A DNA stretch of 64,000 nucleotides, from assembly GCF_000208745.1 (NCBI RefSeq), contig NC_030850.1, positions 35,608,041-35,672,040 on the forward strand, written 5' to 3'. Within the stretch, counting starts at the first letter, position 1. Each line of letters starts with the position of its first letter. Origin of the DNA: Theobroma cacao (lineage: Eukaryota; Streptophyta; Magnoliopsida; Malvales; Malvaceae). The notes below the pieces were generated by a model. That model saw nothing but the letters and a program-made list of their open reading frames with translations. It did no database searches and was not told the origin of the DNA. Both the position numbers and the translations under genes were made by a program. Shown in pieces: positions 49,371 to 64,000 of this stretch.

Positions 49371-51264
49371 ATCCTTGGGACCCGAAATTGAATTCACCGA
49401 AAAGAAAAAAAAAAAAAGAAAGAGAAAAGGGTGAAAGTGAAGATTTTTGGTGATGAAGAAGAAGAAATGATTTGATGCTAATGGTTATATCAGGCAAAAG
49501 ATTACTAGAATATTAAAGAGCATATGCTTGGCGTGATGAAATGGCAGTTGGAAAAGGTAATAAGAAGTCGTTGAGGTAAAGAGAATACCCAAGCATATTC
49601 GGGTATTGTAGTCATACCAAAGACCATTAGACCAATTTCATAGTGTAGTGAATTAAATGTAGGCCAACGTGGTAGATAGGTCAAGGGAGGACTAAATTGA
49701 CATGCTGGTGAGTTTTTGCTCGAATCAGAGTAGGGAATTGCTATGATCAACGAAATGGGTCCCCACACTCCCACTCTGTCTTGATTGGTGATGTGAGATA
49801 AAGATAGGTGAATGCTTGTCATTGTAGTGCTTGTCAATGGAAAGAGAGATTTTGGGGAGAGGATGATTCTTGGAATGATTCCTAAGAATCTCCTATGGGA
49901 ATGGAAGTAGTAACTCTGTATGGCATTGATATAAATATATGCATTGAAAAATGTATAGTAGTATGCATAAACAAATATAGAAATAAGGAATATGTGATTT
50001 TTGCTCTTTGGAAAATGCCAATTTTTGCCTTTGTTATTGCATGCAGTCCCATGCCTTTTTAGTAATTTATTTGATTGATAGTAATATGTTTATTTTTTTC
50101 CCCAGAGTTTAATTGGAGAGGCAATGAAAATGTGGAAAGGCAAAATCAAAGACGTAGAACATGCAAGGGTGAATTAAGTTAATCAAATAAATTTGATTAA
50201 AAATGGTTCAATTAATTCAAAATTAAACCCGATTAAATCGATTACTTTGATCGATTTTGATTTTAAAAATTCTTTTTTCGATTAACATAATTAATCGATT
50301 TATGATGTATATAGGTAGGTATATTTTTATGTACTTTGTTTATGTTTATTTGAACCTTTTAATAATTTTAATCATATTTATTGAAATTTTTTAATATTGT
50401 ACTAAGAATTTATAATTTAATTTTATTTATTTTGTAATTAGTATGGAAAAATGATATTAAAAATATCAGGCTTGAGTCTAAAAATTTCGGTTAATTCATT
50501 ATGAGCCGAATTAATCGATGTAATTTGATTGATCAATTAATATTTAATTTACTGTAAATTTATTTGATTTTTAAATAATATTAATTAATTTAATTATGAA
50601 AAATTTTAAATAAATTAATCTTTTGTTCGCTCCGTAGGCTTGATAATATGGCCCATTGGTTCGGACATCACTTTTAAAATGCGAGCTTTGAGCATATGGG
50701 CATTCCCTATCACGCCCAATCCCAAAACAAATGAGAAGCTGTCTCTGCTCTGGCAGCAGGCCTCGGTCCATGGGCTTGGCTGGTTAATTTAATTGTATAA
50801 ATGATAAAATGAATATAGTATAGATTTTTTATGTTTTTTGGTTAGAATTCTAATTGTAAATCAAAATTTAAATAAAATATAATATAAATATAATGAATTT
50901 AATATGCATACTTTATGTAGGAGCGTGACACGTGAGTTTGTCATTTTTATAATTATTAAGGGAAGTTTTGCGGATTTTCACTCATTTTCCTTCTTCTTCT
51001 TTTGCTTTTCTTTCTTTGTTCTTGTCTCTCCCAAAATCAGCGTCTAGGGCTTTTTGTTTTTCGCTTTCCCTCCACTTTCGACTCCCTCTCAGTGTAAGAA
51101 TGTGTCATTGTAAAATTGGTGTGAAAAAATTGCTGATCATGGCATTGAATATGGATAAGCAGTGATAGGCGGAAACCATTGTTTATTTATTTGACATTTT
51201 ATATTTTCTAATTTCAAAGGCAATGACCTTGATCTAATATTTCTTTTTCTGTTCCAAATCACAG
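49371..51264. other. SPX promoter and AT-rich spacer
   Basis: The proximal part is the SPX promoter. About 50150-50640 is very AT-rich with a 14-base inverted repeat (AATCAAATAAATTT at 50181-50194 and its complement at 50556-50569). Pyrimidine-rich sequence at 50980-51100 resembles a 5' UTR and may be the remnant leader of the following kinase fragment. Confidence 0.4.
49593..49600. promoter_or_regulatory. P1BS-like element (PHR1 binding site)
   Basis: GCATATTC fits GNATATNC, 223 bases upstream of the SPX start codon. Members of this family are induced by PHR1 through such sites. A single match in a promoter of this length can occur by chance. Confidence 0.5.
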
Positions 51265-52075
51265 GCATTTGTGAAGACCAAGCATCCAAAGGCTTCATTA
51301 TGAGTCAAAACAGTACATGCTTCTTCAACGAGGAAGTGAGTATCTCTCTCCCCTCTCTCTGTCTTTCTGTAAAAATTATCTTTACTATAACATAATTTGA
51401 CTAGAGTCTTCTTTATTTAGCCTTTTCCACTGCACTATCACCATGCAAGAAAACAAGAAGAAGAGAAAAACATGCAAGTTCGTCTGACGGAAGAAAGTAA
51501 TTTTTTTTATTTATAATTTTATCAATCAGACTTCATTAAATTTGCTATTGGACTTGGTAACTGCTGGTTTAGAAAAAGAATATCCGGCCTTCCTATCCTT
51601 TCCATAAATCAACTAAGTCTTTAAACAATTTGTTCAAATACTCAAGTGCAAACCGTTCTCTGGACATGTTGGCTGGCAGGTTGATGTTTTATATTGAATA
51701 TTCTATTCCTCTCTTTCTTTGTACAAATTTTAAAAAAGCACATTATTTTTATATATAATTATCTTGATATGAGTTCTCTTTGATAGCAGGTATTCCCCAC
51801 TTGAAGTGGTTTGGAGTTGAGGCAGTTTACAATGTCATGGTAATCGATCTTCTTGGACCTAGTCCGGGAGATTTGTTCAACTACTGCAACAGGAAACTCT
51901 CGTTAAAAACTTGATTCTTGCTCATCAATTGGTAAGTATATCTGACTTTTCTGTGGTAAGTAATAAGTTTTCAGGTTATTTTTATTTTTAATTTCCCCTT
52001 TTCAACTTTCTTTTTTTTTTTCCAGGTTAATAGAGTAGAATATATGCATTCAAGAGGTTTTCTTCACTGGAAAAG
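51265..52075 (+). pseudogene. casein kinase 1-like (CKL) gene fragment
   Basis: Three ancestral exons with introns are recognisable: 51265-51335, 51790-51931 and 52026-52075. They encode the CK1 stretches VKTKHP...[45 protein letters not shown] and NRVEYMHSRGFLH. Lesions: a one-base insertion near 51292, which brings a TGA into frame at 51301; a deletion after SLKT giving TGA at 51912-51914; and loss of the catalytic loop, because FLH is followed by WKSI where the family has RDIKPDN. The ATP-binding N-terminus and the C-lobe are missing. Splice sites between the surviving exons are still GT-AG, so it is an unprocessed copy. It cannot be an active kinase. Confidence 0.85.
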
Positions 52076-53361
52076 CATCATTGCCATCAGCTGTATCGAA
52101 CTCATGTGCTTCACTTTTATTGAATAAGAAAAACAACAAGAATTCTATGATCGTCATTGACAATTACAATAGTTTCACTTACAATCTTTGCTAGGTATTG
52201 ATTGCATGTTCAAAATTTTGTGTCTCTTTCTTTGTCCAATCTTTTGCCTTCTCTGGATTGCGTTCTGCTTGAAGTCTTGATTGTGGAATGCTGTTTGATT
52301 GTTTATAAATCTCTATGAAAACAACAGAGAACAGAATTACTGGTTGGCAGGTTTATGTGAAATTTATTAGAAATTTATGTGAGAGAATATATTTTGATTG
52401 TTAGGGAAGACTTGATACATTAATTAAGATTAAGAAACCCAATTAAAACCAGTATAGTAGGAAGAAATTGTATTGTTTAGATTTGTTTCTTCTTATAAGA
52501 AATTAGAGAAGATACATACGTATGTATGTATGCATGCACGAAATAAGGAATAGAAAAGAGTTAAGAAGATATTGCCTTCCTAAGTGTGAGTCAGTTGATG
52601 CTCTTATAAAAAAGAATAATTTTTTTAGTGAATTTTTGTTATTGAATTTCTGTGATTCGTCTTCTTCTTACTTTTTGTTTTGTTTGTTTTCATGCAGTGA
52701 TTTTACATGGCTGATAATTGTTGTGATGTTTGATATTGCACTTGAAATACATTTATTTCTTTTCTTCTTGCTCATTTACTGCAGTTTTTTATGACATAAA
52801 GAAAGTCAATAGGATCATCTTCATTTCCAGCATATTTGTATGTTTTTTAGCACTTAGTAGAAATATAAGTACTTAGAAATCAGGTGCTGAAAATTATTGG
52901 CTGTGAAAATCCACACCATGTATACATGTTGGTTTTAATGTAGTGGTATGATAAGCCAGTGGTTTAATTGGTTACTTTTTTTGTTAGAAGAGTAGTACAG
53001 AAAAATAGTATGATTTTATTTTATATTTTGTTTGTATCATTATATGTTTGGACAATGGTCTTCATAGTCAATTGTGTTTCGTATCTAGATAGTCAGGCAC
53101 CTTGGAACAATCTTCTGTTTTAAGCCTGCTAATGTCAAAGTAATGGATATAATCTACTGTTGTTGATGTTAGTTCCCAGAAATTGTTGTTTTTAGTTGAG
53201 CTCTTATGTTTTTGGCACAAAACTTGTGTTTAAAATGTTTATTCAACTCTGTTTGTCTTTTGTTTTCCTTTCTATTTCATTTTTCTGCTTATGCCTCTAT
53301 TGATACTTGATTGAAAGGTCAGTTAAATGCATTTTTTTGACATCCTAAATGGTTATTGCAG
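52076..53361. other. sequence between kinase and ATPase fragments
   Basis: AT-rich, intron-like DNA. I find no further CK1 exons and no upstream ATPase exons here. The ORF at 52522-52794 is F/L/S-rich without family features. Confidence 0.4.
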
Positions 53362-62237
<8,876 letters not shown>

Positions 62238-62356
62238 GTATGTTAGTTGCAGTTTGGTTCCATTTTCTTCTTGACATATTTGTATTCTTGTTATTATTAT
62301 TGTTTTGAAATACATGCTAGTATTTACATGCATATCTACACGTATATGCAAACACT

Positions 62357-62612
62357 TTTCTTTGTTTCCTTTTCTTTTCTTTATTTTTTCTCTTTTTTTC
62401 TTTCTTTTTTTTGTCTCTTCTCATTCATTTTTTTCTCTGTTTCTTTTGTTTTTTATTTCTTTTCTTTAATATATATATACAATTTTCTTTGTTTCCTTTT
62501 CTTTTCTTTATTTTTTCTCTTTTTTTCTTTCTTTCTTTTTAATCTCTTCTCATTCATTTTTTTCTTAGTTTCTTTTGTTTTTTATTTCTTTTCTTATATA
62601 TATATATATATT
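62357..62612. repeat. 127-bp tandem duplication, pyrimidine-rich
   Basis: A T/C-rich unit starting 'tttgtttccttttctttt' at 62361 recurs at 62488, ending each time in a short (TA)n tract (62469-62479 and 62594-62611). It lies just after the last recognisable ATPase exon. Confidence 0.85.
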
Positions 62613-63088
62613 CCTACCCTACCCTACTTTTTAAACAGAGCATTCTACTCATCTCTGCCCCTACAGTTTTGATTTCCTTCTTACTCTCATCTTACTCCAA
62701 TCTTTTTGATTCTGCTTACTCTCTCATCTCTAGAGTATATTCTCCAACAAACTTTCAAATAGTTTTAGTTTTCTTGGTTTAGGTTGATCTTTGTTACTCT
62801 CTCTTTTCTCCAATCTTTAAGGTATTTTTACTTTTCTTGATAATTCCTGATCTTTCTTACTCTCTCTTCAATCTTTTATAAAAAATCTGGATATTTTACA
62901 CTTTCTCTTTCTCAGCATTAGTAATCAGGTATAGTGTAGTGTTTAATTGGATTCTTGTTATATGACTTAATCTTTTATGAAATAGTTGAAAATGTGATGC
63001 ATTAGGATTTTATTTTTTTTAGGTTTTAAACTCTTGATGCCTTGGGATTTTGTTTTCTTGAGGTTTTAAACCCTCAACCTTATTCTAA

Positions 63089-63391
63089 TTGCTTCTGCTA
63101 CCGTTAAAGTGTACTCAGGACATGACGAAAGGCAGATATCGAAGTCTGAAAGCTCGAAAGATCAACATCTTATGCAATCTTTGTAGGAGTACTTATGATT
63201 ACAAGAATGGATACCTCGACCATATCAAAATATCACATGGAAATGCATACTTATGCACACGCAGACATTGTCTGCAACTTTTCGAAACTGAGGTGGAGCT
63301 TTCAGTCCACTCTCACGTTAATCAAAGGCATATTCAAAGCGAAACAGCAGAAGAAGCAGAAGTCTATGATGAGTCTTCTGCAGAAGATTAA
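63089..63391 (+). CDS. C2H2 zinc-finger-like segment (partial or fragment)
   Basis: A 100-codon ORF whose coding part probably begins after an AG acceptor at about 63106. It carries one classical finger spacing: CNLC, twelve residues, then HIKISH (C-x2-C-x12-H-x4-H). A second, irregular finger follows: CTRRHC, twelve residues, HSHVNQRH. It ends in an acidic tail and a TAA at 63389. I do not recognise the gene. It may be the end of a separate gene, an exon of the following segment, or another captured fragment like its left-hand neighbours. Confidence 0.4.
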   Translation: MLLLPLKCTQDMTKGRYRSLKARKINILCNLCRSTYDYKNGYLDHIKISHGNAYLCTRRHCLQLFETEVELSVHSHVNQRHIQSETAEEAEVYDESSAED

Positions 63392-63523
63392 TTTGTTTCT
63401 TGATGAAGGTGCGTTAGCATTTATTTCTGAAGTAAAAAGAGTAATCTGGCTACAAGTGAATCTGCTTAGGTCTCAAGCGATAAACTGTGAGCTGATATGC
63501 TTCTTTTTTCTCTTGTCATTGCA

Positions 63524-63895
63524 GAGAAGAAACCTGCAGATGATATCTCCAATGGCCGGCCAAAAGACTTGCTTTCACTAGTTCAGGGTGGTGTCCATGT
63601 TTCCCGTAGGATAGCTACGAAGCATATGCCATCAAACTTTCCATTCCGAATCCCTGAACTTGTGGACAGGCATGTTATATCAAATTTGACTTCTCCTGGA
63701 ATTGAAAACTCTGAGGAATGGCGCAATGTTAATGATGTTAAACCAGCAATAGCTCCAGCTCTCCTCACATGTGAAGATTTTGAAAAGTCAATTCTGTCAG
63801 AAAGCACTGAAATTTATCCAAATTTCCTTGTTGCTGCATCTCTTTGTATTCAAGATGAAAGTGGTTCTCCTGCATGTCAACTGCTGTTGTCATAA
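63524..63895 (+). pseudogene. 4E-T/CBE1-like gene fragment (runs towards window end)
   Basis: After an acceptor (cattgcag, ending 63523) an open exon encodes EKKPADDISNGRPKDLLSLV, IATKHMPSNFPFRIPEL, and APALLTCEDFEKSILSE. The last stretch resembles the 'LTCEDLEQSILSE' motif I remember from plant eIF4E-binding CBE1/4E-T-like proteins. The frame closes with TAA at 63893-63895. A further exon-like stretch (VRLGAAGHSQNSGTI) follows an acceptor at about 63956, and the window ends inside it. The pseudogene status is uncertain: it is inferred from the stop and from the decayed fragments to the left. An intact gene entering from the right is also possible. Confidence 0.4.
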
Positions 63896-64000
63896 CGATT
63901 CTGTTTCATCTTTTGTAAGTCAATAATATGCATATTTTTTTTGTTGGATTTTCAGGTCCGTTTGGGTGCGGCTGGCCATAGTCAAAACTCCGGTACTATC

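Noticed and set aside
50900..51264. Helitron 5' terminus (TCTCTACTA-like) at the left edge of the fragment block
   Set aside because: No convincing terminus was found, so the Helitron idea is kept only as a hypothesis.
62247..62672. 141-codon ORF rich in Phe, Leu and Ser
   Set aside because: Pure translation of the T/C-rich tandem repeat; no real protein character.

Overview
This is a window of plant nuclear DNA, probably from a core eudicot. The evidence is spliced genes with GT-AG introns, AT-rich spacers with plant-type repeats, and plant-specific families: GRAS/HAM, SPX, ATG8, VAP27, RGF peptide and hybrid proline-rich proteins. The species cannot be fixed from the sequence. One undetermined base (N) lies at 18984.

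Layout. 0-2.5 kb: two 14-kDa hybrid proline-rich protein genes, tail to tail. 4.0-6.1 kb (-): a complete nine-exon SKA1-like kinetochore gene. 9.2-9.7 kb (-): a two-exon RGF/GOLVEN peptide precursor. 11.38-11.45 kb (+): tRNA-Val(AAC). 12.9-14.7 kb (-): a five-exon ATG8 gene whose product ends exactly at the lipidation glycine. 15-21 kb: AT-rich spacer with an RNase H-type retroelement relic, a hAT-like insertion inside one copy of a duplication, and a GA-rich tandem repeat. 22.4-24.6 kb (+): an intronless HAM/SCL6 GRAS factor with a full miR171 site. 24.6-33.5 kb: a large spacer with no gene I can recognise. 33.5-36.8 kb (-): plastid CDP-diacylglycerol synthase. 37.3-39.8 kb (+): an acidic protein joining a ubiquitin-interacting motif to a centrin-like EF-hand pair. 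40.2-43.3 kb (-): a VAP27 tail-anchored ER protein. 44.6-45.6 kb (-): a predicted plastid multi-pass membrane protein. 48.0-49.4 kb (-): an SPX phosphate-signalling protein with a P1BS-like site upstream.

From about 51 kb to the right edge the character changes. A casein-kinase-1-like fragment, a long ECA3-type Ca2+-ATPase copy, a C2H2-finger segment and a 4E-T/CBE1-like segment follow one another on the + strand. The first two keep introns but carry stops, frameshifts and ruined splice sites. They are unprocessed pseudogene fragments, either captured together (Helitron-like) or left by decayed segmental duplication.

The intact block HyPRP - SKA1 - ATG8 - HAM - CDS4/5 - VAP27 - At3g60590-like - SPX corresponds, from memory, to the union of two Arabidopsis duplicate segments (around At3g60590-60660 and At2g45130-45180). 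The genes do not form one pathway. They cover cell division, meristem control, autophagy, plastid lipid synthesis, ER contact sites and phosphate sensing, so their grouping reflects conserved ancestral order. Exon boundaries were deduced by hand from splice sites, reading phase and family knowledge; no search was run.
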